Source: Apodemus sylvaticus (lineage: Eukaryota; Chordata; Mammalia; Rodentia; Muridae). Taken from it: 64,000 bases of DNA. Both the position numbers and the translations under genes were made by a program. The stretch is taken from assembly GCF_947179515.1 (NCBI RefSeq), contig NC_067495.1:93068923-93132922 (forward strand), given 5' to 3'. Below the pieces are notes generated by a model that saw only the letters and a program-made list of their open reading frames with translations, searched no databases and had not been told where the DNA came from. This document shows positions 31,731-42,640 of the stretch, in pieces (the stretch's first letter is position 1; each line of letters starts with the position of its first letter).

Positions 31731-32455
31731 ATGTCGTATTAACCCCAGAAATGGGTGTCCAGATCCTGCCTACAGGAGTTTTTGGACCATTACCTGAAGG
31801 AACTTGGGGATTACTGCTAGGACGAAGCAGTTCTATCATAAAGGGACTGCAGATTTATCCAGGTGTCATAGACAATGACTATGAGGGAGAAATAAAAATT
31901 ATGGCTGCTTCCCCTCATGGTGTCATAACTATACCTGCTAACCAAAGAATTGCTCAGCTTGTCTTGGTTCCTTTACATCCACTGCCTTCCAAATCCTTTA
32001 AAGATAAAAGAGGAAAAGAAAGCTTTGGCTCCTCCGGAGTGTATTGGGTTCAATCTATCACCAATGAGAGACCTAACCTTAAATTGACTATTGAAGGAAA
32101 GAGTTTTGTAGGATTACTAGATACAGGAACTGATGTAACAATTATTAAAGGACAAGATTGGCCGTGTAGCTGGCCATTGACGGAGACACTTATGCATTTC
32201 TAAGGCATCAGATATGCTAATAAACCAAAACAGAGCGCGAGACTTCTAACTTGGAAAGATAAAGAGGGAAATTCAGGGCAAATCCGGCCTTATTTTATGC
32301 AAAACTTGCCTACTACCCTTTGGGGAAGAGACCTTCTGTCACAAATGAATCTGATTATGTGCAGTCCTAATGAAACTGTCTCTAGGCAAGAGTTAGAACA
32401 AGAATCTTTGCCCGCTCAGGGGCTTGGGACAGGCCCCCAGCCAAACCCTAACTCT
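31731..32455 (+). pseudogene. pro: dUTPase-protease region of ERV3
   Basis: The frame 31,652-32,203 includes a dUTPase fold (PEGTWGLLLGRSS; GVIDNDYEGEIKIM; ITIPANQRIAQLVLVP), followed by aspartic protease with the active-site motif LLDTGTDVTII at 32,114-32,146. Most relatives have DTGAD; here Ala is Thr. A stop at 32,203 and a frame change separate this from the protease end (TLWGRDLLSQMNL near 32,320-32,355). The dUTPase upstream of protease is characteristic of beta-type retroviruses. The gene is inactive as it stands. Confidence 0.85.
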
Positions 32456-32478
32456 AGAAGTCTGGGGCATTTTCAATA

Positions 32479-33460
32479 ATGGCCACTATCTTGCCTGCAT
32501 CCCACGCTGATAAAATTCAATGGCTTAATGATAATCCTGTGTGGGTTGATCAGTGGTCTTTATCTAAAGAAAAAATGGAAGCCGCCTCTTTGCTAGTGCA
32601 GGAACAATTGAAGGCGGCACATTTAAAAGAGTCTCTATCTCCATGGAACATGCCAATATTTGTTAATAAAAAAAATCCGGTAAATGGAGATTGTTACAAG
32701 ATTTAAGAAAGGTTAATGAAACTATGTTGCCCATGGGAACTTTACAAGCTGGTCTTCCATCCCCCGTGGCTATTCCTAAAGGATTTCATAAAATAGTCAT
32801 AGATTTAAAAGATTGTTTCTTTACTATTCCATTGCATCCTGAGGATTGCAAAAGATTCGCGTTCAGTGTTCCTTCTATTAACTTCATAGAACCTATGAAA
32901 AGATACCAATGGACAGTTCTTCCTCAGGGCATGGCTAACAGCCCGGCTTTATGCCAGAAATTTGTAGCACAGGCCATTTAGCCTGTAAGACAAAAATGGC
33001 CAGATATTTACTTTATCCATTTCACAGATGATTTTCTAATTGCAGGAAAAAATCCTCAGACCTTGCTTTTACGGTTTAAAGATTTACAACAAGCTTTAGC
33101 CACTAAAGGATTGCAAATAGCACCAGAGAAGGTGCAGACCCAGGAGCCGTATAATTATCTGGGTTTAAAACTTATAGACCAAGCAATTTTTTCCCCAGAA
33201 GATAATTATCCGCAGGGACAATTTAAAAACTTTAAATGATTTTCAGAAGTTATCGGGTGATATTAACTGGCTTCGGCCATATTTAAAGATTACTTCAGGA
33301 GAATTACAACATTTATTTGATATTCTAAAGGGGAATGCTGATCCTACATCCCCTAGGTTATTGACTTCAGAAGGACTCTTGGCTTTACAGACAGTGGAGA
33401 AAGCTATTGAAAATCAATTTGTTACCTATATAGATTACTCTTTACCTTTACATCTGCTAA
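32479..33460 (+). pseudogene. pol: Reverse transcriptase of ERV3, broken
   Basis: Fingers and palm lie in frames 32,479-32,706 and 32,691-32,981: VWVDQWSLSKEKM, SPWNMPIFVNKK, LLQDLRKVNETM, PKGFHKIVIDLKDCFFTIPL, WTVLPQGMANSPALCQKF. A stop follows at 32,981. The catalytic motif reads FTDDFLIAG (33,021-33,047), with the two Asp kept but the usual YMDD changed at positions one and two. Further frame changes follow near 33,235. It is followed by connection and RNase H. Confidence 0.88.
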
Positions 33461-33890
33461 TTTTAATATGACTCATTCGCCTACAAGTTTATTATGGCTA
33501 AAGGCTCCTCTGATGTGGATTCATTTGAGGGTGTCTTCAAGGCGTAATATCTTGCCATATTATGAGGCAGTAGCCCAAGTAATTGTGCTTGGAAGAAAGC
33601 AGGCGCTAACTTATTTTGGCAAAGAACCAGATGTTATTATACAGCCCTACAGTGTAAATCAGGATGATTGGTTAAAACAGCATAGCACAGATTGGTTGCT
33701 TGCTCAAATAGGCTTTGAAGGGACTATAGATAACAATTATCCTCAAGACAAATTAATAAAGTTTTTAAATATGCATGAGGTTGTATTTCCTAAAATGACA
33801 TCTTTACAGCCGTTGCATAATGCTCTCTTAATTTTCACAGACGGCTCTTCCAAAGGAATCGTATTAATGATCAACAGGTGGTCATAGAGA
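33461..33890 (+). pseudogene. pol: RT connection and RNase H start of ERV3
   Basis: The frame 33,468-33,887 shows SPTSLLWLKAPLMWIHL (connection) and LIFTDGSSKG, the first RNase H catalytic Asp region. The frame breaks near 33,880 and resumes in the next frame. Confidence 0.82.
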
Positions 33891-35052
33891 CCCCTGGGCT
33901 TTCTGCTCAGTTATCAGAACTGACAGCGGTGTTGTGTGTCTTTCAATCGATAAATAGTACGTTTAATCTCTTTACTGACAGTGCTTATGTAGCATTTTCT
34001 ATACCACAATTAGAAACTTGTGGCACATTTAAGTTTAATACGCCAGCTGGATCCTTGTTTTCACAATTGCAAAGTATTCTTGCTAGGAAAAATTCCTTTT
34101 ATATTGGCCATATTCGAGCCCACTCAGGACTTTCTGGACCTTTGGCTCAGGGTAATGAGTGCATTGACAAAGCTCTCATTGGACAAGCTTTGTCTCTTAC
34201 ACCTATAGAATTAGTGAGACGTGATCATGATAAATTTCATCTTTCTAGCCATACGTTGAGACTCCATCATAAGATCACAAAGGAGCAAGCAAGAATGATT
34301 GTAAAACAATGCCCTACTTGTCTCACTTTAGCACCAGTGCCCCACTTGGGGGTTAATCCACCTGGCCTTATGCCCAATCAAATTTGGCAAATGGATGTAA
34401 CTCACTATGCAGAATTTGGGAAATTAAAATTTATACATGTTTGCATTGATAAGTGCTCGGGACTCATTTTTGCCTCCCTGCATTCGGGAGAAGCCTCTAA
34501 AAATGTAATTGATCATTGCTTACAAGCTTTTAATACCATGGGATTGCCCAAAGTCATTAAGACAGACAATGGACCAGCCTATACTGGTAAGAACTTTATC
34601 CCATTTTGCAAGGAATTTAATATAAAACTTAAAACTGGAATTCCTTATAATCCAATGGGGCAAGGAATCGTAGAGCATGCTCACCGCACCCTTAAAATCT
34701 GGCTTCTTAAAACTAAAAGGGGAACCTATATCCTCCTAGGTCCCCTAAATCACATCTTGCCTTTGTTTTATTTGTTTTAAATTTTCTCCAAACGGATGCT
34801 AAAGGTCAGTCTGCAGCAGACCAACACTGGCACCCAGCTACTTCCAATTCCTACGCAGTGGTTAAGTGGCGGGACCCTTTAAATAATACATGCAATGGTC
34901 CTTACCCCGTTTTAATCTGGGGGAGAGGGTCAGTCTGCATTTTCTCTCAGGAAGAAGATAGTGCACGCTGGCTGCCAGAGAGATTGGTAATGACAGGTAA
35001 ACACGCCCTAAAACTGCTGGTAAGTATAATTAATTCAAAAGGCTTTCCCTAA
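33878..35052 (+). pseudogene. pol: RNase H end and integrase of ERV3
   Basis: The 300-codon frame 33,878-34,780 covers RNase H (LFTDSAYVAFS; HIRAHSGLSGPLAQGNE) and integrase. The zinc domain shows His-His-Cys-Cys spacing (HTLRLHHKI...CPTC). The core has Asp at 34,394 (MDVTH), Asp at 34,565 (TDNGPAY) and Glu at 34,673 (GIVEHAHR), giving the D,D35E spacing. After the stop at 34,780 the C-terminal DNA-binding region continues at about 34,800-35,052 (VVKWRDPLNNTCNGPYPV). All catalytic residues of integrase are kept; only the C-terminus is broken. Confidence 0.9.
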
Positions 35053-35668
35053 GCCACTTCCCACTTACTTCAGAAGTAAGGTTCCTTTGTGTTCTTGCAA
35101 ATTAAGTTGCAAGCCAGGCTTCTTGCCTGAAGACACTAATCTTCAACAAACTAAACGTCTTGGGCCTTCTGATACTGACCAAACAGGTTTTTTCTCTTAA
35201 TCTCCTTTTATATTTCAAGCAGATAACACTCAGAAGATAATCTCCTCCAGCAAATGGCCGCCAGGTTGAGGATGGGTGGTTATTATAGCCAGCCAGCTCT
35301 CATCCACAGAGCATTTACTTTACCAGTGGATTCCTCAAAAAGGAGGCTGCATAGTATTCGGAACTATGCATATTTGTTAATATAACAAATATGGGCATCA
35401 GTTTGAGGTGCAAGGCGAAGCACTGCAAGGGAAAAGGAAAAAATCCTGTCTCTGAATTTCCCTGAAAAGCACGTCCAGCTGCATGGGGGTTGACATTGAG
35501 AGACTCTCCTTAAATTATTAAGGTAGTCTACCCCCCCCCCGAAAAAGATGTCCTTAACGTTTAAGGGGGTTGGACCTCTGCTTTCACTCACTGGTGAAAG
35601 CCCATCATCCATTGGATGAATATACTTATATCCACTGAGTTGTTAAAAATTAATAATTAAGGGGGAAT
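35053..35668 (+). other. Remnant region in place of env, and polypurine tract (ERV3)
   Basis: About 600 bp between integrase and 3' LTR have no envelope frame. A C10 run lies at 35,531-35,540. The last bases, AATTAAGGGGGAAT (35,655-35,668), form the polypurine tract directly before the LTR. Confidence 0.7.
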
Positions 35669-36037
35669 TGTCCCTTTCCCCCCCACAGCATTTAGCTGTG
35701 ACCTTCCTGGCTGGCAACCCCCACCCTTCCTCAGGCGTTATCTCTGGCCTATTCAAGATAACAATACAGCCAATTTCACCTCAGCACAGCTCCACCCAGA
35801 GACCAACAGAAAACTGCGTGACTAAAGCAGACAACCTGCTGATAAGATCTATGAACTCGCGGCAATTTGGGGGGCAGGGTGGTTTTTCCTTATATTATAA
35901 ATATTGGCTTAATGATAGTAAAGTCGGTCTCTATGGGCAACTGTCCTCTTGACTCATTTCTCTTTCGCCCCCTTCCCGTTAACCTCAGAATTCTCTTCCA
36001 GGTAACCCGGTTCGTATGTGGCCGCTGGCGGCCTACA
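35669..36037 (+). repeat. 3' LTR of ERV3
   Basis: The LTR has TGTCCCTTTCCCC at its start and ends GCGGCCTACA. A TATA-like TATTATAAATATT region lies near 35,892-35,905. Similarity to the 5' LTR is high at both ends but low in the middle. This is far more divergence than the element's reasonably kept integrase would suggest. Confidence 0.83.
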
Positions 36038-36229
36038 GTTTTGTAAGAAAACTTGTAAAGTTCTATATGTCAAAGTGTTTTTGGCTCTTTTTATTACATA
36101 TATATTCTTCATTCACCTTTCTAATGTTGTCCCTATTTCTGGTTTTTCACCCACCCCCAGAAGTCAATAGCTTCTCTGCTGTTGCCATGGTTATACAATT
36201 ATTATGAGGTAAACATGCACTCTTCTTAT
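36038..36229 (+). repeat. Composite array fragment right of ERV3
   Basis: 36,038-36,155 matches the beginning of the AT-rich block (as at 44,640 and 50,715 onward). It is joined to 36,163-36,222, which matches part of a tail (as at about 39,795-39,850). More than 1 kb that normally lies between them is missing. Then ERV gag sequence begins. Confidence 0.7.
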
Positions 36230-36949
36230 AGTTCTCACTTAACTGTGAAGTTTATTTTTAGTTTATTACTATGTAAATCCTCTTTCCTCTGTTCCACCGT
36301 GAACTTCCTCCCCCCCTCTGCCTTAATCTGCAGGGAGAGGCTAACTAGCCACACTCTCCTTTTTCTGTATAAGGCGGGGGTGGGGGGTGGTGCTGGTGGC
36401 TATCCACCCAGGCCCATAACTTTTTCATATTTAGCTGCTTCCTCTTTTAACTCTTCCTCCTCCCGACTCTGACTACTCCTGCTCAGAGTCACTGCTAGCC
36501 AGATCTAAGGCTATTTATATTCTTTAAACGGATACAAAGTATTTTCTCCAGGTGACTTGTACTTGATCCCCTGGGGCACGACTGCTTTTAATGGATATAA
36601 ATTATCCTCCAATTCCTCCTCTTCAGAGGGACCTAGCTCATCCGTGTCAGGATCATCTAAGTCTGAGTTGTCTCCATTTAGAGCCTCCAAGTCTTTGAAC
36701 GGATACAGGTTTTCTTGCCTGCTTCTCTTTATTTCTCCTTCACTACTCTCCGCCAGGGTGTACTTTTCCCGATCTCTCACTTCCGCGGATCCAGAGTCCT
36801 TGGAAGGGCCTTTTTTCTTAGGTGCACCTCTTTTCTTTTTGACCACACCGGTCCTTTTACACCGCTCTATTTCTGACATGCTGTCCTGAATCTCTTCCAA
36901 TGCTCCTTGCCCTGCGTTTACTGATGGACGGCAATTCTCATCCTCTAGG
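36230..36949 (-). pseudogene. gag: gag acidic region, scrambled ERV patch
   Basis: The - strand frame 36,987-36,511 encodes CLEDENCRPSV, LEEIQDSMSEIERCKRTGVV, a Lys-rich stretch, LYPFKDLEAL and acidic LGPSEEEELEDNLYPLKAVV. This is the best preserved version of this region in the window and is close to provirus 2. Matrix does not precede it; instead a piece of segment X lies on its upstream side. Confidence 0.8.
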
Positions 36950-37160
36950 CACAATCTTAGAAACCTGTATTTCTTGGCTTCTGTCATGCCACGTGTTGCT
37001 TAAGATAGCTTTAACCCTAAATTATCAGTTTTAAACTTACCTTTTGTTACCACTATTATATTTTCTTATAAATCATGTCCAATGGCTTATGAGTCAATAC
37101 TCTATAATCAAGGCATGTAAAACATTTGTACCTTAAAGACCAATTAGAAATAAAGATTGT
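36950..37160 (-). other. Segment X fragment in scrambled ERV patch
   Basis: About 210 bp match segment X of proviruses 1 and 2 (near 4,300-4,500 and 21,850-22,045), in the same - orientation. In the proviruses X lies downstream of gag; here it lies upstream, so the patch is rearranged. Confidence 0.78.
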
Positions 37161-37162
37161 TT

Positions 37163-37690
37163 TCATGGCACTCATCCTTTTTCTTTTGGTTTCATATTGC
37201 TTCCACTGGCAGTGGTGTTAAATCATCATCATTGGGCACAGTCAGACGGATGTAGATAAGCCACAGTGCCGGCCCGATACATACGTCTCTCCTGTAGATA
37301 AAGGAGCAGTATGGGGGCTTCACATTCAGTGGTCTTGGCGCTGTGGTCCCTTCTGAGACAGCGCAATCTGAAGGTCGCAACAAAAACTCTAAATTGTTTT
37401 GTCAGGGAGGTGGATCGTGTGGCACCATGGTACGCATGTTCCGGCTCGCTAACACTTTTTTCATGGGAGAAGCTGGAGAAAGTCCTAATTAGAGAACAAC
37501 AGGCTGGGAAACTAAAAGCCTTATCATCGCTGGCACCAAGGAGACTCCTCGGTCATGGTCATGGGGTGGATTCAGAACTGCAGTGATTTACGGTAAGGCT
37601 CTAAGAGGCATGTTTGGCCTTGGCCTTGATCTCTCCCACCTCTCTCCTCAATTAGCGGGGGTGATTGAAGCCTTCCCGATTGTTTTCGTG
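37163..37690 (+). pseudogene. gag: Inverted and permuted ERV leader plus gag matrix
   Basis: The + strand carries the gag-proximal part of the leader, then matrix from MGASHS at 37,311 to about 37,525, then the primer-site-proximal part of the leader (37,525-37,690). Relative to provirus 2 the two leader halves are in swapped order, and the whole piece is inverted relative to its neighbours. The matrix open frame ends at 37,586 only by running into leader sequence. Confidence 0.78.
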
Positions 37691-37774
37691 GCACTCATCC
37701 TCAAGACATGATTTCACAAGCTTCCAAAGAGGCATCGTACCCTCTTTTAGTTTCCCAGCCTGTTGTTCTCTAAG
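37691..37774 (-). pseudogene. gag: Short gag matrix-end fragment
   Basis: This piece of about 84 bp on the - strand matches provirus 2 at about 23,700-23,785 (REQQAGKLK...LWKLVISCLE region). It sits between the inverted leader piece and an LTR fragment. Confidence 0.72.
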
Positions 37775-37953
37775 CGTGTACGCACTTAATTGGCTGTTCA
37801 CTCATCACCTCATTAGAATGCCCCAGGTTGGGCAGAGATTTGGTGCGAAAATACTCTTGTACATGCACATAGAGCTTGTTTACTAAGAAAGTGGAGATGG
37901 CACAGTGGAAGCCAGCGCCATCTTGTAATGGTGAATACTGCCACGGCTTTCCA
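37775..37953 (-). repeat. Partial IAP-like LTR
   Basis: About 180 bp match the U3 part of the provirus 2 LTRs (24,432-24,611) on the - strand, ending in CA at 37,953. R and U5 are missing. The right flank is ancient L1 ORF1. Confidence 0.82.
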
Positions 37954-38450
37954 CAAATATTAAATGCAGTAAACAAAGAAATATTAAGAGCAGTAACCGA
38001 GAATGATCAAGTAACATATAAAGTCAGACTTATCAGCATTACCTCAGCATTCACACAAGAATCTATGAAAGCTCAAAGTTCCTGGGAAGATCTCATACAG
38101 ACCAAGAGATACCACAAATGCCAGCCTAGATTACTATACCCAGCAAAAGTCTCAATCACTGTACATGGAGAAACCAAGATATTCCATGATAAAACCAAAT
38201 TTCCACAATTATCTTTCCAATAGTCCAGCAATACAAATCATAATAGGAGGGAAATGCCAATACAAAGAAGGTAACTATACCAAAGAAAAAGCAAAAAAGT
38301 AATCTTTCAACAAAGCAAACAGAAGATTAACCACACAAAAATAGAAATTACATTAAAAGTAAGAGGAACCAACAGTCATTCCTTAAAACCTCTTAACATG
38401 AATGGACACAATTCCCCAATAAACAGACAGAGAATAACAACTTTTCCAGG
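37954..38450 (+). mobile_element. Ancient L1 ORF1 C-terminus and ORF2 stub (right arm)
   Basis: A frame to 38,223 encodes AVNKEILRAVTENDQVTYKV, SWEDLIQTKRYHK and LLYPAKVSITVHGETKIFH. It is followed by the inter-ORF gap and the ORF2 start LNMNGHNSPINRQR near 38,395-38,440. The unit then passes into the AT-rich block, as in all sister units. Confidence 0.85.
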
Positions 38451-39390
38451 TAAACCCTCAATTTTATCAGAAATAGTGTTTATAATTTTTTAAAAAAATT
38501 GGTAATGTTTTATATTTCAAAGTGTTTTTTGCTTTTTTTAATTAGATATATTCTTCAGTCACCTTTCTAATGTTGTCCCTATTCCTGGTTTTCCAGCTCC
38601 GTCCCCAAATTCTCATAAGTTGTCTCACCTCTTTGTCTACCATTTTATCCGTATAATTTTCCATGATAATGTTCACTTTTAACATGATTGTCTCCATGTT
38701 TCTTCACTTTTATCAGAATAATTTTCCATGAAAATATTCAAATTTGTCAGAAAATATTTGCAATTCTTCTCTCAATCAAATTAGAAATATTTCAGCTTAC
38801 CATTTTTTCTGTAGACTTTTATAAGAAATAGTCATTTTTAACATGATTTCCTATATAGATTTTGAAATTTATCAGGAAAATTTCCAAAAGAATTTTCAAC
38901 ATTAATATCAAAAAATATTTGATATTCCATTTTCAATCTGCTTGGAAATACTTTATTCCTATGAAAGTATGTGTATAATTTTCTTAGATAAAGTCAAATC
39001 AACCCCGTTTTTCGACATATTTCTTGAGTTTTTATCAGAATTATTTTCCATGAAAAATATCAATTTTATCAGAAAACATGTTACCACCAACAATGAACAA
39101 AGAATTATGTATCCCTAACATTTTAACTGTATAATTTTCAATGATAATCTTGAATTTTGTCATGTTATTACATATTTTTCTACAATTTTATTCGAAATAT
39201 ATATCATATAAATCTTCAATCCTGTCATAAAACATTTTTACTTCTTTTTTAAATCAATTTAGCAATGATTATCTACCATTTTCTCTTTAATAGTCGAAGA
39301 ATATTTTCATATTTGATGTGTTTATCTATATATTTGTTCAATATTTTCAGAAATATTACAAATGTAAATCTTCAATTTCATCATATAATA
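38451..39390 (+). repeat. AT-rich ~160-bp monomer block (right arm, unit 1)
   Basis: The + strand starts with the non-canonical segment (TTTATATTTCAAAGTGTTTT). Monomer boxes similar to CTACCATTTTATCCGTATAA then begin near 38,638 and recur about every 160 bp. It contains no coding capacity. Confidence 0.78.
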
Positions 39391-40660
39391 TTTTACTTCT
39401 GTTTTCAATAGAAAGAATGATAAGCAAATTAAAAAAAACCCAAAGTTTAAAGTGTGTTTTGAATTATCAAGCATGCACCAAAACCAAGGGTTACTAAATG
39501 AAAATCACAAAGCTAAGAATAAGATACCACACTTTGAATTTCCAAGTAGTTTTGAAAATACCACAACTTGGTCATTGTCCTTGTTTATCAAAGGCAACCT
39601 CATTGAAAGCCCTAATTATAAAATCACCACACCCTGTAACTAAAGACACAGGAAACTCAATCTCAAAGTTTCTAGAAATTATGTTTCATCTGGCTAGCCT
39701 TTACATACTCAGAATACAATAAAAAAACGTATCCATGTTCATACATGGAAAACATGCATTCTATGATGGAAACAACATTCTATGACACTGCCTTTACAGT
39801 CAAGAGCTTCTATGCTGTTGCCATGGTTATACAACTATTATGACATAAGCATGGACACTCCTAGTGGGTGTGAGACCTGATTAACATAAGGAAATTTAAT
39901 GTCTGATCCTGAAATTGCTGTTAGTCACGTGGATATGGTGATAATAGATTATAGGACAGAAGCCACTATAATTTTGCTCATGGTGATGGTGTAACATTTA
40001 GTTCTATATTTATATACACAAAGAATGTTAAGAACCTTATTACAAATTGCCTGTTTTGAAGGGTACATCAATCTTTGGAAAGACCATCAACTTTCAAGTG
40101 TTTAGAAATTCAATGACAGTGGAAGTGAAATCCCAAAGGAAACCACAATGCCACCTGTCACACTGTCCAAATCATAGAGATATGCACAAAAGAGGACAAG
40201 GGAAGCACAATATAAGGGATGCTAAATGAGCAATGCTGTGAAATGCTTACTTCCATACAGGAATATGAGCACGTAGTTCATGAACTCACAGCAACTGTGA
40301 TTATATAGATATTCATATAATACCAGACAGCCAGAATTTTGCAAATACTTAATGGGGTGTATTCTCCATACTTCACCTCTTAAGAGGATAAAGTGGCCGT
40401 TGGAAGCTGTTTGGAGGTGAGTTCTAAATAATGAGCAGCTTTTCTGTGTTGCAGTGGATAGACTCATATCCAAGTTCACATGGGCAGCAGTAATTGAACT
40501 TAGGGAATTATTACATATGAAAGATGACATGAAATTGGGAGGGACATATTAGAGCGAAAATAAATGGTGTTTAACATAGTAAATAGTTGCATGTTAAGAT
40601 TTTATTTCAGTGTATGGAGGCATGAAAATGTATATGGGAGATGGCAAATTGAAATCATTC
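39391..40660 (+). repeat. Array unit 'tail' (right arm, unit 1)
   Basis: This complete tail of about 1.27 kb runs from AAAGTGTGTTTTGAATTA to the sequence before the L1 5'UTR. From about 39,962 on it is the inverted partner of 29,061-29,752. Short frames (for example 40,047-40,229) recur in sister tails but with stops at differing places, so no gene is supported. Confidence 0.75.
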
Positions 40661-41040
40661 AAACCCAGAACCATTGCTTCTTCTTTCTGTCTCTGGATTG
40701 TTAATATCCTCTTCCAGTTTTGGCCATATGCAAATGGTGCACAAAGGTAACTAACAACTCAGGAGTGCAGAGAGGCCAGATAAAACATGTGTTGCCATCA
40801 ATACTACTCAGTGAAACATTATGAATCTCTGAGGTCATAAGAGTCTTGTAGCAGCATGAGACATGAGACTTCCCATTTACATCTGTACCCAGACCTGAAA
40901 GGGCCATAGAACTACATAGGCAAATAGAACAACAGAACTGTTCTAACAAGACTATGCACATATCTGTCTACACGGAGAGAACAGGGCTCCCAGGATCACA
41001 AAGAGGATATATGATAGATTAGCCATATTCAGAGACAGCT
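40661..41040 (+). mobile_element. Ancient L1 5'UTR without ORF1 (right arm)
   Basis: This is the mirror partner of 28,641-29,060, with the same direct fusion to the AT-rich block at about 41,035-41,055. Confidence 0.77.
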
Positions 41041-41540
41041 ATCAATATCAGAAATATTTGTAATTACACTTTTAATCAATTTGGCAATAGTGTAAGCCTA
41101 TCAATCTATTTGTATTCTTTTCTATGATATAGTCAAATTTAACATGCTCTTCTTTATATTTCCTGAATTTTATCAGAAAAACTTCATTTTCATTAGAAAA
41201 TGTACATAATTCCACCATTAAGGAAGAGAGAAACATTTTTATGCCTACCAGATTATCTGAAAAATTTTCCATGATAATCTTCAAGTTTATCATTTTGTTC
41301 TATATTTTTCTACAATTGTATTAGATGGATTTATCATGTAAATCTTCAGTCTGGTCATAACATATTGCTACTTCTTTTCAAATTAATTAAGCGATGATTT
41401 TTATGTATACCATTTTTCTCACTAATATTCTAAATATATTTTCATAATGGACATGTTTTTCTATATATTTCTTCAATATTATCGGAAACATTTTCAATGG
41501 AAATCTTCAATTTTACCATAAAATGTTTTTACTTCCTTTG
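41041..41540 (+). repeat. AT-rich monomer block fused to L1 5'UTR (right arm)
   Basis: This is the inverted partner of 28,140-28,640, at about 85% similarity by eye. It holds about three degenerate monomers. Confidence 0.78.
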
Positions 41541-42640
41541 TATAAAGAAAGGGAAAACACACAAAATTTAATGTCTGTTCTGAATTAGCAGGAAGGAATA
41601 TATACTTGAAAACAACTTGACCATTGTCCATGGTTATCTAACTCAATCACATGGAAAACACTAATGATAAAAGCACCACACCCTTTAACTGAAGACCAAA
41701 AAACCCTCTAAAAGTAAATAAAAAAAATATTTGTTCCATCAGGCTTGCGTTTTCACAGTCAGAAGAGACTAATTCTGGGCTTAAGAGGAAAAAAATCTTA
41801 CCCATGTACTTACACTGATGAAAAGAGCATGCTCTGACAAGGTCTTTACAGTCAAATGCTACCCCAATGTTGCCATGGTTATACAACCATTATGATGTAA
41901 ACATCAACTCTCTTAGTGGGTTTGAGGTCTGGTTAACATGAGGGATTTAACATTGGCACTGAAATTGGAGGTAAAGGCTTGTAGATAGGAAGTTCATAGG
42001 TTATAGCATAGAGCCTACTATAATTTTGCTCATGAAGATGGTACAGCATTTCCTACTATGTTTATGTTTATACACATAGATTGCAAGGAACCTTAGTCCA
42101 AAAAGATTCTTTTGAAGTTCATAACTTTTCAATGTTTAGAGATTAAGTGACAGTGAAAGTTAAATAAAAAGTATACCACAATGACACCTTTCCACCATTT
42201 AAATCTAAGGGATCAGGAAAAAATGTACAAGAGAAGAACAGTGTAAGGGACACAAAATGAGCAATGCCCTGAAATGCACACTTCAGTACAGAAATATGGG
42301 AACTTAGTTCATGAACACATACCAACTGTGTTCATCTAGTTATCCATATGAGACAAGGCATCCCGAATTATGCAAATAATTAAGGTTATGTGTTCTTCCT
42401 GTTCTACCTATTAGGAGGATGAAGTGTCAGTTGGAAGCTGTTTGGAGGGCTGTTCTAACTAATGAGCAGCTTTTCTGTATTCTAGTGTATAGATTCATAT
42501 CCAAGTTCACAAGGGCAGCACGAATTGACCATAGTGAATTACCAAATCTGAAATATGACATGAAATGGGGTGGGGTAAATTGGAGGGAAAATAAATGGTG
42601 TTTAACACAGTAAACAACAGCAAGTTAAGATTGTATTTCA
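41541..42640 (+). repeat. Array unit 'tail' (right arm, unit 2)
   Basis: This is the inverted partner of 25,201-26,272 plus 27,992-28,139. It is uninterrupted at the L1-D site (about 41,615-41,640) and has a normal short A run where the left arm has T39. Confidence 0.77.

Larger units (their letters stand above)
29753..36037 (+). mobile_element. ERV3: betaretrovirus-like provirus at the symmetry centre
   Basis: This 6.3-kb provirus on the + strand contains 5' LTR (400 bp), tRNA-Lys-type primer site, gag, dUTPase-protease, RT, RNase H, integrase, a remnant region without env, polypurine tract and 3' LTR (369 bp). The two LTRs agree well only over the last ~100 bp and poorly in U3. The 6 bases outside each end do not match, and the two flanks belong to different parts of the array unit. 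It is therefore probably the product of recombination between two proviruses rather than one insertion. All genes carry stops or frameshifts. Confidence 0.9.

Noticed and set aside
29747..36043. Possible target duplication of ERV3 (GGTTCT and GTTTTG)
   Set aside because: Only three of six bases agree and the flanks come from different parts of the array unit.
40047..40229. Recurring ~60-codon frame in array tails (also 63,385-63,567; antisense 29,481-29,663)
   Set aside because: It recurs because the tail is repeated. There is no conserved domain, start context or sign of coding constraint by eye.
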